This document shows positions 29,850 through 39,546 of a DNA stretch of 64,000 nucleotides, piece by piece. Within the stretch, counting starts at the first letter, position 1. Each line of letters opens with the position of its first letter. The stretch lies in the NCBI GenBank assembly GCA_963796915.1, contig CAWCNI010000004.1, positions 868,001 through 932,000 on the forward strand. The letters are read 5' to 3'. Under the pieces are notes generated by a model. It was not told the origin of the DNA. It saw only the letters and a program-made list of their open reading frames with translations, and ran no database searches. The translations under genes were made by a program, and so were the position numbers. The stretch is from JAENWD01 sp963796915 (GTDB taxonomy: Bacteria; Acidobacteriota; Vicinamibacteria; Vicinamibacterales; JAENWD01).

Positions 29850-32444
29850 ATGACCCCCGACGACGGAAACGACGTTGTCACCTCGACGGGCACCCCTTCA
29901 CCTCGCCGTACTGACAGCCTGATCCCGGACAGGCTGGGACCGTACCGCGTGCTGCATCTGCTTGGCGAAGGCGGCATGGGCGCGGTGTACAAGGTCGAGC
30001 AGGACCACCCGCACCGCATCGTCGCTCTCAAGGTCATCCGGCCCGGCCTTGCCACGAGCGAGCTGCTGCGCCGCTTCGAGCGCGAGTCAGAGGTCCTGGC
30101 GCGGCTGCACCATCCCGGCATCGCACAGATCTACGAAGCGGGCACGGCCGACGCGGGCCACGGGCTGCAGCCGTATTTCGCCATGGAGTTCATCCGCGGC
30201 GAGACGCTGCGGGAGTACTGCCGGTCGCACAATCTCAGCACGCGCGCGCGCCTCGAGCTGATGGCGCGTGTCTGCGACGCCGTCGAGCACGCCCACCAGC
30301 GCGGCGTGATTCATCGCGATCTGAAGCCCGGAAACATCCTCGTCGACGAGAGGGGACAACCCAAGATCCTCGACTTCGGCGTCGCGCGCATTACCGACAG
30401 CGATGCCCACGCCACCAAGCAGACCGAGATGGGCGAGCTGATTGGGACGCTGGCGTACATGAGCCCCGAACAGGTGCTCGCTGATCCGCTCGAACTGGAT
30501 ACGCGAAGCGACGTGTACGCGTTGGGGGTGATTCTCTACGAGCTGCTCGCCGGCCGGCTGCCGTACGAGATGAAGACGAACGTGCTGGCAGCGGCGCGCG
30601 CAATCCGTGAAGACGAACCCTCTCGACTCAGTTCAATCAGCCGGGCGTACCGTGGCGACGTGGAAACCATCGTCGCCAAGGCCCTGGAGAAAGACAAGTC
30701 GCGTCGATACTCGTCGGCCGCGGCGCTCGCCGCGGACGTCCGTCGCTACTTGACAGACCTGCCCATCACGGCGCGCCCGGCGAGCGCGACCTACCAGATG
30801 CGGAAGTTTGCTCGCCGCCACAAGACCCTCGTCACGGCAACCGTCGCCGTGCTTGCTGCCCTGGTGGGCGGGCTGTTCGTCAGTGCACGGGCGGCGGTGC
30901 GCGCGCGCCAGGCCGAGCAGGCAGCCGAGGCGGTGAGCGACTTTCTGCAGAACGATGTGTTGGCGCAGGCCAGCGCTGCGACGCAGTCGACACCGAACGC
31001 CAGGCCCGATCCTGACCTGAAGGTGCGAACCGCCCTGGATCGCGCGGCGGCACGAATCAGCGGGAAGTTCGCTCACCAGCCGGCGATCGAGGGTGCTGTT
31101 CGATACACCATCGGGCGCACGTATCTGGACCTTGGGATGTATCCCGAAGGCCGGATTCAATTCGAGCAGGCGTTGAAAGCGCAGCGACAGGCGATCGGCG
31201 CAGAGAACGCCACCACTCTCAGGACCATGGGGCGTCTGGGACGAACGGCCGAGTTGCAGGGGAACTACCCGGAGGCCGAGACGCTGTTGACCCAGGCGCT
31301 GGCCATTCAGCGCCGCGTGCTGGGCGAGGAGGATCCCGACACGCTGTATTCCGAGAACAACCTCGCCGAAGTGTATTTCCAGCAAGGGAAATACGCGGAG
31401 GCCGAAGCGCTCAACGCCAGCGTGCTTGCGACTCAGCGCCGGGTGTTCGGTCCGGAGCATCCCTCGACGCTCGTGACGATGAACAGCCTGGCAAATGCCT
31501 ACGACCTGCAGGGCAAACACGCGGAGGCCGAAGCGCTGCACGCGCAGGCTCTGGAACTCCAGCGCAAGGTCCTCGGGCCGGAGCATCCCGATACGCTCGT
31601 CACCATGGACAACCTCGCGTCCGACTACAACTCGGTGGGCAAGTACGCGCAGGCCGCAGCGCTGTACGCACAGACGCTGGAGATCCAGCGCCGAGTGCTG
31701 GGTTCCGAGCATCCCGACGTGGCCATGACCATGGGCAACCTTGGCCGCAGCCTGGGCGCGCAAGGCGATTACTCACGCGCCGAGACGCTCTTCAGGCAGG
31801 CGCTGGAGATCAATACCCGCACTCTCGGTGCAGAGAATGTCTCCACGCTGATCTCCATGGAAAGCCTGGCGAGTGCCTGCGCGCTGAACGGCAAGCCCGC
31901 GGAATCGGAGGCGCTCTTCGACAGGACACTGGACATCAGCACCCGCGTCCTCGGTCCCGAGCACCCGATGACTCTTGCCACGCTTGCCGACTCCGCCTCC
32001 CTCTACGAACAACGACACGAGTACGCATTGGCAGAACCCCGAGCGATCACGGCGCTTGAAGGACGACGGAAGGCGTACGGATCGGATAACGACGCCACGA
32101 TGTCGTCGGCGGGCGACCTGGCGCTTCTCTACGTCTCCGAGGGAAAGTTTGCCGACGCCGAACCCCTCGCTCGCGAGAGCCTCGAGTTCGCCCGAAAGAC
32201 AGCGCCCGACGAGTGGCAGCGATACGGCCTGGAGTGCCTGCTTGGGGCAATCCGCTCAGGCCAGAAAAAATTTGCGGAAGCCGAGCCGCTGCTGCTCGAG
32301 GGGTATCGGCGGATGGTCGAGCGCAAGGACAGGATGGGCGCCCCGAACCTGTTTTTCATTCATCGCGTCCAGGAGTGGATCGTCCGCCTGTATGAGGACT
32401 GGGGACGGCCCGACGAGGCGGCGAAGTGGAAATTGGGCGTGTAG
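29850..32444 (+). CDS. Serine/threonine protein kinase with C-terminal TPR array
   Basis: Membrane-anchored Hanks-type kinase of 864 residues. The kinase domain has LLGEGGMGAVYKVE, the ATP Lys in VALKVI, HRDLKPGNIL with Asp157, DFGVARI and GTLAYMSPEQ, so it looks catalytically competent. One membrane helix (LVTATVAVLAALVGGLFVSA, about 328-347) leads to about ten kinesin-light-chain-like TPRs of 42 residues, with the repeated pattern GPEHPxTLxTMxxLAxxYxxQGKYAEAEAL. The repeats show as 126-bp DNA periodicity from about 31270 to 32000. The ATG at 29850 is preferred over the GTG at 29823, which overlaps the -10 box. The TPR face would bind a partner outside the cytoplasm. Confidence 0.93.
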   Translation: MTPDDGNDVVTSTGTPSPRRTDSLIPDRLGPYRVLHLLGEGGMGAVYKVEQDHPHRIVALKVIRPGLATSELLRRFERESEVLARLHHPGIAQIYEAGTADAGHGLQPYFAMEFIRGETLREYCRSHNLSTRARLELMARVCDAVEHAHQRGVIHRDLKPGNILVDERGQPKILDFGVARITDSDAHATKQTEMGELIGTLAYMSPEQVLADPLELDTRSDVYALGVILYELLAGRLPYEMKTNVLAAARAIREDEPSRLSSISRAYRGDVETIVAKALEKDKSRRYSSAAALAADVRRYLTDLPITARPASATYQMRKFARRHKTLVTATVAVLAALVGGLFVSARAAVRARQAEQAAEAVSDFLQNDVLAQASAATQSTPNARPDPDLKVRTALDRAAARISGKFAHQPAIEGAVRYTIGRTYLDLGMYPEGRIQFEQALKAQRQAIGAENATTLRTMGRLGRTAELQGNYPEAETLLTQALAIQRRVLGEEDPDTLYSENNLAEVYFQQGKYAEAEALNASVLATQRRVFGPEHPSTLVTMNSLANAYDLQGKHAEAEALHAQALELQRKVLGPEHPDTLVTMDNLASDYNSVGKYAQAAALYAQTLEIQRRVLGSEHPDVAMTMGNLGRSLGAQGDYSRAETLFRQALEINTRTLGAENVSTLISMESLASACALNGKPAESEALFDRTLDISTRVLGPEHPMTLATLADSASLYEQRHEYALAEPRAITALEGRRKAYGSDNDATMSSAGDLALLYVSEGKFADAEPLARESLEFARKTAPDEWQRYGLECLLGAIRSGQKKFAEAEPLLLEGYRRMVERKDRMGAPNLFFIHRVQEWIVRLYEDWGRPDEAAKWKLGV

Positions 32445-32471
32445 GTGTGAACCTGTCGCCCGGCGTTGAGA

Positions 32472-33675
32472 TCACGCCGGTCGCTGTCGCTCCACCACGT
32501 CGGTCTGCAACTGCGGATCGGTGGCCGACACATACGTCGTCGGCAGGCCGAGCTCGCCGCGGACGATGTTGCAGCCCTGCGCGATGGCGCTGGCCTTGTA
32601 GAAGGCGATCTCGCGGTTGCACCCCTGCCGTCCGAACCCGCAGTCGCTGGAGACGATGAGCTGCTCGACGGGAATGTGCACCAGCGCCTTGCGGATCTCG
32701 CCGGCGACGTCCTCGGCCCGGTCGGCCTGCAGCGTGCGGTGGCTGACGGCGCCGATGCAGATCTTCTTTTTCAGATCGTTGCGAAACGGCGCAAACAGCT
32801 CGATGTCGCGCTGATTGCGATCCTTCATCTCCAGCGTCCACACATCGCCGCGGCAGCGCTCCAGGTAGATCTCGATCGAGTTGGCGTAGCTGGTGTCCTC
32901 CATGACGCGCTGCATGTTCGGGTTGCCCCAGCAGGTGTGGATCCAGAGCTCGCACGTCTTCGAGGCCCTGCACCTCGCGATTGAAGGCGTCGATCAGGAA
33001 CAGCACCTCTTCGTGGTCCTTGCCGAAGGTGTTGGCCATGAAGTGGAACGTCGGCTCCTCGATCTGAATCAACCGGCAGCCGGCGTCGCGCAGCGCGAGG
33101 AGCTCGGCGTTCATCGCTTCGGCCATGTCCCAGATCACCTGGCGCTTGTCCTTGTATTTCTTCGTGTGGATGTCGAGGAACAGCGCCATCACCTGCGAGC
33201 AGCACGTGCCAAAGCGGACGGGCTTGCGCGTCTTCGCCTGCGTCATCCTCCAGAGCTTCGGGTAGCCGAGCGGCCGGTGCTCGATCTTGTCCACCACGTG
33301 CGGCCAGCGCCAGCCGGTGTAGATCTCGTTCAGCAGCGTGCCTGGCGGATAGTGAAGCCACGGGGCGCGGGTTTCCTCGGGTTGCAGCTCGTCGCCCGCG
33401 AACCCCGCCCACCGCTGGATCGGATAGTGATGCCACGAGCGGCCGGCCAGGTCCTCGTCGCAGTGGTAATCGCCGTGCGTCAGGATGTCGAGCCCGGCCC
33501 GCTCCTCGTCGCTGATGACCACCGCCAGCGCGTCCTGGAACTTCTCGCGGAAGCGGACATCCATCATGCACGTGTCGAGGGGCTCGCCCCACATGCTGAC
33601 GTCGAACCAGCGCGGCCGAGGCCAGGAGCCGGTGACGGTGCTGGGAAGAATCAGGTCGGCGGTGGCGGTGAACAT
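32472..33675 (-). CDS. Cobalamin-independent methionine synthase (MetE C-domain) family protein (one frameshift)
   Basis: A single-domain MetE-like zinc methyltransferase of about 400 residues, not the two-domain MetE. N-terminal PSTVTGSWPRPRWFD resembles MetE II and coenzyme M-epoxyalkane transferases. Zinc ligands are likely the His and Cys of IHTCWGNPNM, a Glu, and the Cys of VSSDCGFGR. One extra base at about 32951-32954 splits it: GLEDV continues as ELWIHTCWGNP. Substrate is uncertain: methyl transfer to homocysteine from a methylcorrinoid, or thiol chemistry on an alkylated substrate. It is convergent with the kinase gene, 27 bp apart. Confidence 0.85.
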
Positions 33676-33813
33676 GGCGGCATTCTAGGACGAACCCGCC
33701 CGTCCGGCGAGCGCCATTCGATGACGGGTCTGCCGCCGACCTCCCGTGCCGTGGTACCCTGACCGACCGAAATCCGCCTCGACGACACAACGGAAGCGCA
33801 CCGGGAGTTCATC

Positions 33814-35061
33814 ATGCCAACGCAACCAGGCGACTCTGACGCCCTGCCAACGACGGGCGGCATCTCGCGGCGTCGCTTTCTCGAGGCCGGCACCTCCGCG
33901 CTCGGCCTCTCGATGGTCGGTCCGGATCTGGTCCGCGCCGCCGCGCCGAACGGAACACTGGCACTGGGAGTGATCGGCTGCGGCGGGAGGGGCACGTGGA
34001 TCGCCGACTTGTTCCAGAAGCACGGCGGCTACAACGTGGTTGCTGCCGCGGACTATTTCAAGGATCGGGTCGACGCGTTCGGCGAGAAGATGGGAGTGCC
34101 GGCGGCGCGTCGTTTCACTGGCCTCTCGGCCTACCGCCGCTTGCTCGAGCAGCCCCTGGACGCAGTGGCCATCATCAGCCCGCCGTTCTTCCATCCCGCG
34201 CAGGCGGCCGACGCCGTGGCGGCAGGCAAGCACGTCTATCTCGCCAAGCCGGTCGCCGTCGACGTCCCCGGCTGCGCCGCGATCCTGCAGGGTGGAGCGA
34301 AAGCAACGGCCAGCAACCTGTGCTTTCTCGTCGATTTCCAGACACGCGCCAACGAGTTTTTCGTCGAAGCAGTGCGACGGGTCCACGACGGGGCACTCGG
34401 GCGCTTCGCCTTCGGCGAGGCGACGTATCACGCGGAGGATCCGTTCCTGGACAAGCACGACCTGGCCCGGTCCGGCGGCCCCGAGGATCGCCTGCGCGCG
34501 TGGGGGCTCTTCCGGGACCTGTCAGGGGACATCATCACCGAGCAGAACATTCACACCCTCGACGTGGCCAGCTGGATCATGGGGCGCCCTCCGATATCGG
34601 CGTTCGGGTCCGGCGGGCGCAAGGTGCGCGACGCCGGGACCTGCTGGGACACCTTCAGCGTGGTCTACACGTATCCCGAAAACGTTGGCGTCACCTTCAG
34701 CTCGCGGCAGTTCAATGGTCAGGGCACCAGGCCAGAGGGGATCAGAAACCGCATGTTCGGCGCCGAGGGCGTCCTCGAGACCGAGTACGGCGGGCAGGTG
34801 CTCGTGCGCGGCAAGCACTTCTACCGTGGCGGGGAAACGCCGACCATCTACGAGCAGGGGGCCGTCAACAACATCGCCGCGTTCCACAATGCCATCGCGC
34901 GGAAAGACTACGCCAATCTGACGGTACCCGAGAGTGTGCGGAGCACGCTCGTCACGATCCTCGGCCGGACGGCGGCGTACGAGAATCGCGTCGTGACGTG
35001 GGACGAGATCGTGAAGAGCGACGAACGGCTCGTGCCGGATTTGACCGGGCTGACAGACTGA
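33814..35061 (+). CDS. Tat-exported Gfo/Idh/MocA family oxidoreductase
   Basis: NAD(P)-dependent sugar or inositol dehydrogenase-type protein of 415 residues. A twin-arginine signal (SRRRFLEAGTSALGLSMV, residues 18-35) precedes the Rossmann start LGVIGCGGRGTWI. The conserved YLAKPVAVD is the equivalent of the EKP motif with the cofactor/substrate Lys. The C-terminal half is the GFO_IDH_MocA beta-sheet domain. Export in folded form with bound cofactor is the usual reason for Tat. First of three plus-strand genes of similar export type. Confidence 0.9.
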   Translation: MPTQPGDSDALPTTGGISRRRFLEAGTSALGLSMVGPDLVRAAAPNGTLALGVIGCGGRGTWIADLFQKHGGYNVVAAADYFKDRVDAFGEKMGVPAARRFTGLSAYRRLLEQPLDAVAIISPPFFHPAQAADAVAAGKHVYLAKPVAVDVPGCAAILQGGAKATASNLCFLVDFQTRANEFFVEAVRRVHDGALGRFAFGEATYHAEDPFLDKHDLARSGGPEDRLRAWGLFRDLSGDIITEQNIHTLDVASWIMGRPPISAFGSGGRKVRDAGTCWDTFSVVYTYPENVGVTFSSRQFNGQGTRPEGIRNRMFGAEGVLETEYGGQVLVRGKHFYRGGETPTIYEQGAVNNIAAFHNAIARKDYANLTVPESVRSTLVTILGRTAAYENRVVTWDEIVKSDERLVPDLTGLTD

Positions 35062-35136
35062 GCGGTGCCGGGAGATCAGCCCGGAGCACGGCGCGCAAAT
35101 CTGCTAACAGAGTTCCCTGAGCACGGAGCGCCAGAC

Positions 35137-36051
35137 ATGATGCAACGCCGCCAGTTCCTCCAAAGCGCCGGGGCCGCGGCCCTGGCCACCACCGGCTTGA
35201 CTCGGCCACAGGCCTCGGGCAGCGCGCCAACACCCCCAACCTCAATCCGGAAGGCCAGGCTCTTGCCTGGCTGTTGCGCCTACTCGTACCACGACGATCT
35301 GGCGTCAGGCCGGATGAGCATGGAAGACTTCATCCTGAAGGGCGTCGACCTCGGAGTCGCTGCCGTGGACATGACGGTCTACTGGCTGAAGTCCACCGAG
35401 CCGGCATACCTTGCCAGCCTGCGGCATCTGGCTTTCAAAAACGGGCTAGCGTTTTCCGGCGCGGCGTGTCGCGCGAGTACGGTGGCGTCGGACCCGGGAG
35501 CACGTGCCGAGGTGCTCGACGACATCAAGAAATGGATAACCGTCACCGACAGGCTGGGCGCACCGCATCTGCGCATCTTCGCCGGCGTCCTGCCGAAAGG
35601 TGATTTCACCGTGGCTCGAGGAATCGACTGGACGGTGGAAGTGATGAAGCCGGCATGTGACGTTGCCGGAAAGCTCGGCATCACGCTCGGCATCGAAGAC
35701 CACGAAGGCATCACACAGAGGTCCGACACCACGCTCGAAATCATTCGCCGGGTTGACTCACCGTTCGCGGGTGTGAACCTTGACATCTCGAATTTCGTCG
35801 CCGACTCTGACGAAGATCAGTACAGGCAGATTGAAGCCTGTGTCCCGTACGCCACGCACACGCACATTCGTGATCACTTCGGTGACAGCCACCGTCCCAT
35901 TGACCTCGATCGCGTGTGGAAGATCTTCGCCCGTGGCGGCTACAGGGGCTATATGTCGGCCGAGTACAAAGGCGAGGAGAGCGCGGCCACGGCCGTGCCA
36001 AAGCTCGTCGACCGCATCAAATCGCTGTGCGCGAGGTACGCCACCGCGTAG
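35137..36051 (+). CDS. Tat-exported sugar phosphate isomerase/epimerase-like TIM barrel
   Basis: A 304-residue protein of the AP_endonuc_2/xylose-isomerase-like barrel family. QRRQFLQSAGAAALATTGL is a twin-arginine-like signal (one Arg pair after a Gln). The barrel carries likely metal ligands: Glu in GIEDHEG, Asp in NLDISNF, His in HTHIRDH and Glu in SAEYKGEE. The paired ATGs at 35137 and 35140 follow a weak ribosome-binding site; an in-frame earlier start would add an unlikely leader before the signal. It follows the oxidoreductase by 75 bp and precedes another by 11 bp. Likely isomerises or hydrolyses an oxidised sugar. Confidence 0.85.
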   Translation: MMQRRQFLQSAGAAALATTGLTRPQASGSAPTPPTSIRKARLLPGCCAYSYHDDLASGRMSMEDFILKGVDLGVAAVDMTVYWLKSTEPAYLASLRHLAFKNGLAFSGAACRASTVASDPGARAEVLDDIKKWITVTDRLGAPHLRIFAGVLPKGDFTVARGIDWTVEVMKPACDVAGKLGITLGIEDHEGITQRSDTTLEIIRRVDSPFAGVNLDISNFVADSDEDQYRQIEACVPYATHTHIRDHFGDSHRPIDLDRVWKIFARGGYRGYMSAEYKGEESAATAVPKLVDRIKSLCARYATA

Positions 36052-36062
36052 GGAGGTCGTCC

Positions 36063-37292
36063 ATGTCCACTCGTCGTCAATTCATCAGCACCGTTCTCGG
36101 GAGCACGGCAGTGTTTGCCGCGGGCTTTCCAGACAGCCGTGTCCTTGGCGCCAACGACCGGGTCCGCTTCGGGCTGATCGGGTGCGGCTCGAGGGGACTC
36201 GAGGACTTTCGCGCGGCATTGAAAGCCCCCAACGTGGAGGCGGTCGCCGTAGCCGACCTCTACACGCGGCGACTCGATCAGGCGAGGGAGATCGCACCGC
36301 AAGCCCGGACGTACAAGGACTTCCGCGCACTGCTGGACGACAAGACGATCGATGCCGTGCTGATCGCCACACCTCAGCATCAGCACGCGTTGCAGTTCGT
36401 GCCTGCCATCCAGGCCGGCAAGGACATCTACCAGGAAAAGACCATGGCGTTCAATCCGGATCACGCCCGGCGGATGCGCAAGGCGTTCGAGGGATCCGGT
36501 CGCGTGGTGCAGATCGGCAGCCAGGCCACCAGCGGCTCGGCCGTGAAGGCCGTCCACGAGTACCTGAACGACGACCGCATGGGCACGATCACCCAGCTCC
36601 ATACCCACCATTACCGCAACGCTCCGTACGGGGGCTGGAAGCGGCCGATTCCGGCGGACTGCGATGCGCAGCACGTGGACTGGAGCACGTTCCAGGGCGA
36701 GACCGCGCCGCACGCCTTCGATCCGAATCGCTACATGAACTGGCGTTTCTACTGGGACTACTCAGGCGGCAACGTGTTCGAGAACATGGTCCACCAGGTG
36801 ATCTTCTGGTACAAGATCCTCGACCTGAACATCCCACGCAGCGTCACCATGGGCGCCGGCAACTACCGCAGTCCAGAGATGGAAGTGCCCGACACCTACG
36901 ACGTCGCGATGGACCACGGCAACCTGCTCTTCACCTGGAATTCGATGTTCGGCAATCGTCACTACGGCGAAGGCAACGACATCCTGCTGGGCACCAATGG
37001 CGCGATCTTTCGCGACGAGTCCGATCGCGTGCGATACGAGTCTCAGTCCACGAAGCCTGAACAGGGCGCTGAAGAGATCGCCACGACGAAGGCCGCCCCG
37101 GACGTCGTCGGCGAATCGGACTCCACCGACGTGCATCTGCAGAACTTCTTCGACTGCGTCCGGACCCGCAAGCAGCCGAACTGTCCGTTCGAGCTTGGCT
37201 TCCGTTCCGCGATCACCTGCCGGATGGCGCTCACCGCGTTTCGAGAAGGTCGACGGGTGACATGGGACGCGGAGCGCGGTGAGATTGTGTAG
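36063..37292 (+). CDS. Tat-exported Gfo/Idh/MocA family oxidoreductase
   Basis: A 409-residue paralogue of the gene at 33.8 kb. TRRQFISTVLGSTAVFAAGF is a Tat-type signal; VRFGLIGCGSRGLEDF begins the Rossmann fold, and YQEKTMAFN replaces the EKP loop. The C-terminal domain includes HHYRNAPYGGWKRPIP and WRFYWDYSGGNVFENMVHQ, as in periplasmic Gfo/Idh proteins of soil Acidobacteria and Planctomycetes. GGAGG 8 nt before the ATG is a strong ribosome-binding site. It ends a likely three-gene operon. Confidence 0.9.
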   Translation: MSTRRQFISTVLGSTAVFAAGFPDSRVLGANDRVRFGLIGCGSRGLEDFRAALKAPNVEAVAVADLYTRRLDQAREIAPQARTYKDFRALLDDKTIDAVLIATPQHQHALQFVPAIQAGKDIYQEKTMAFNPDHARRMRKAFEGSGRVVQIGSQATSGSAVKAVHEYLNDDRMGTITQLHTHHYRNAPYGGWKRPIPADCDAQHVDWSTFQGETAPHAFDPNRYMNWRFYWDYSGGNVFENMVHQVIFWYKILDLNIPRSVTMGAGNYRSPEMEVPDTYDVAMDHGNLLFTWNSMFGNRHYGEGNDILLGTNGAIFRDESDRVRYESQSTKPEQGAEEIATTKAAPDVVGESDSTDVHLQNFFDCVRTRKQPNCPFELGFRSAITCRMALTAFREGRRVTWDAERGEIV

Positions 37293-37313
37293 GGACGACA
37301 GCGGACAGTCGGG

Positions 37314-39530
37314 CTAGCGGTGTGATGCCCAGGCGGCCAGAACCTGCGCGGGATCCTCGGCGGCGTCAGTCGTGCGAACGGTGACGTTGGGAACGCCCTT
37401 GTACAGATCCCCGGCGATCGCCCCGGCCGGTTCGCCAACCGGCGTCACGGGGTCGAGCAGAAGCACCGGCCGCGGTCTCGCGGCCCCCGCCACATCGGGC
37501 AGGTCGAATTCGCGCAGGATGCCGTACGCGTAGATATCGAACGGCTGCGTGTAGCGTTCGGCGACCGCGAGCGAGCGGTAGTCCGTGACGGTGTGCCGCA
37601 ACGCGACGCCGCCGACGCGCTCGTCGAGTGCGGCGGCATACAGCGCGATCACCCCGTGAGGCCCGTCGCCCACGAGTGATACGGCGCCGCCGATGTCCGG
37701 CCGCGAGCGAAGATAGTCGATCGCCCTCAGCGTGTCGTAGACCTGTCCGCCCAGGAGCGGCCTGCCCAGCATCAACGTGAACCAGGTCAGGTAGGCCTCG
37801 TTGGGGATGCGTTCCGGAAAGTAGAACCGTCCCCGTTGCGGGTAGCCAATCGCGCAGTCGCCGCGTCCCCGGACGTCGATCACCGCGATGCGGCATTTCC
37901 CCTGGGCACAGAGACGCTCGGCAAACGCGTCCTCTGCCACCGAGCTCCACGCAGGGGCCTCGCCGACGTACAAGACGGTCGGCGTGGAAGGCCCCGCAGT
38001 GTCCGGCGTGAGCAGCCAGCCCGGTGTGCGAATCTCCGCCTCGCTCGCGAGCTCGAACTGCTCGGCCCGATAGCTTGCCTTTCTGATCGTGGCCAGCACA
38101 CGGCTTGTGGGCGCCGGGCCGCGCGACTCCTCGATGCCGAGCACGGCGCGCACGCGTCTCCGCACGTCATCCGCGGACACGGATCCCGGCGGGTGGACCG
38201 ACTCGGACATCTCCCGCGTCAGCGACAGCGCCGTTTCGCCGCCGAATGACGTGCTGACGAAACCGGTCGGCGTCACAAACAGCGCCGCGTCCGACTCGGC
38301 CGCCTGCGCCGTCTCGCCATCGTCGACGCCCTTCATCTCGAACCAGCGGTTGAACCAGCAGTACGTGGCCCGGCGCATTTCGTAGACGTATCCGTGCCGA
38401 GCGGTGGTGGCCTGCAGAGACAGGCGGTCGCCGCCGCCGAGGAGCCCGTACGCGCGCTGGTATTCATCGACGGCCGCGAGCGAGCCGGCGACGTACTCAG
38501 GAGAATAGGTGTGACCCGCATCGTGCAGCGTGATCAACATCAGCATCGGCTTCGGCGCGAACGCATAGAGCAGGTCGGCGCGGTCGATCCCGCGCGAGAG
38601 CGCCGGCACGATGTTCTGCTCGGCGTCGTCAGCGGAGCCAGGGGGCTCGACCCCGGCCTCGGCGAGGTTTTCGGTGTTGCCCTCGGAGACCACGGCCACG
38701 CGGATCCGGCTGTCGAGCGCCGCCAGGAATTGGGTCAGCGTCGCGCCGCCCGACTGGCCGCAGCAGCCGATCTTCTCGGGGTCGACTTCGGGCCGCGTCA
38801 GCAGGTAGTCAATCCCGCGGATGCCGTCCCAGGTGCGGAACAGGCCGAAGTTGGCGCCGAGGAGGATCAGTCGCCGCCCGGCGTACTCGTGCTCGCCGGT
38901 TCCGCCGTCTGGGATCGCGGACTGCCCGGGGCGTGCGCCGGGGTACTCGATGCGTTCCCCCTGGCCGAACGGGTCGTACGCGAGGACGACATAGCCTTTG
39001 CGCGCAAGGTTCGAGAACAGCTTCTGGTAGCTCGGCCAGGCCTTGCCGTTCTCTGAATGCCCGAGCGGGGCAAGAATCGCCGGATGGCGTCCCGTGCGGG
39101 CCGGGAGATAGAGGTTCGCCGTGACGTAGAGCCGCGGGCGGCTCTCGAATGTGAGCTTCTCGATTCGATAGCCAGCCCGCTCGATCGTCCCCGTCACGCG
39201 CGGGTTGAGGGGATTTCGGTCGAGCGGCCCTCCCAGCATCTTCCATAGTTCCGCGACGACCGATTGTTGACGGTCGAGGACACCCTGTCTCGTGGAGATC
39301 GCGTCGATGACGTGCTTGCGTCGCTGGCGGGCTTCGTCCGAAATCCGGATCAGGTAGCGCTCCAGGTCGCGGGAATAGTCGGGGAGCGCTGCGACGTCGA
39401 CGTTCAATTGCACACCCGGCGCGCCCGCCTGCCGGATTCCCGCAGCCTGCCCGAAAGCGGCGAATGTGGGGCGGAGGCCTGCAACGCCGGCGACGGCGGC
39501 TTCGAGAAAACTGCGACGTGTGTGTTTCAT
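37314..39530 (-). CDS. Tat-exported two-domain alpha/beta hydrolase (acetyl xylan esterase-like)
   Basis: A 738-residue exported esterase/hydrolase. KHTRRSFLEAAVAGVAGL is the twin-arginine signal. The first alpha/beta-hydrolase domain holds the nucleophile Ser260 in GCCGQSGGA and a His in DAGHTYSPE. The second, C-terminal domain has GDGPHG where a nucleophile elbow would be, so Ser is missing and the domain looks non-catalytic. Related proteins remove acetyl or similar groups from polysaccharides. It is convergent with the oxidoreductase operon (21 bp) and 16 bp downstream of the DUF4832 gene, in the same direction. Confidence 0.87.
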   Translation of the reverse strand: MKHTRRSFLEAAVAGVAGLRPTFAAFGQAAGIRQAGAPGVQLNVDVAALPDYSRDLERYLIRISDEARQRRKHVIDAISTRQGVLDRQQSVVAELWKMLGGPLDRNPLNPRVTGTIERAGYRIEKLTFESRPRLYVTANLYLPARTGRHPAILAPLGHSENGKAWPSYQKLFSNLARKGYVVLAYDPFGQGERIEYPGARPGQSAIPDGGTGEHEYAGRRLILLGANFGLFRTWDGIRGIDYLLTRPEVDPEKIGCCGQSGGATLTQFLAALDSRIRVAVVSEGNTENLAEAGVEPPGSADDAEQNIVPALSRGIDRADLLYAFAPKPMLMLITLHDAGHTYSPEYVAGSLAAVDEYQRAYGLLGGGDRLSLQATTARHGYVYEMRRATYCWFNRWFEMKGVDDGETAQAAESDAALFVTPTGFVSTSFGGETALSLTREMSESVHPPGSVSADDVRRRVRAVLGIEESRGPAPTSRVLATIRKASYRAEQFELASEAEIRTPGWLLTPDTAGPSTPTVLYVGEAPAWSSVAEDAFAERLCAQGKCRIAVIDVRGRGDCAIGYPQRGRFYFPERIPNEAYLTWFTLMLGRPLLGGQVYDTLRAIDYLRSRPDIGGAVSLVGDGPHGVIALYAAALDERVGGVALRHTVTDYRSLAVAERYTQPFDIYAYGILREFDLPDVAGAARPRPVLLLDPVTPVGEPAGAIAGDLYKGVPNVTVRTTDAAEDPAQVLAAWASHR

Positions 39531-39546
39531 GATCCAGGACGGTCGC

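Noticed and set aside
31270..32000. 126-bp DNA periodicity as a possible CRISPR or satellite
   Set aside because: It is the coding trace of 42-residue TPRs in the kinase gene; no spacers or constant repeats.
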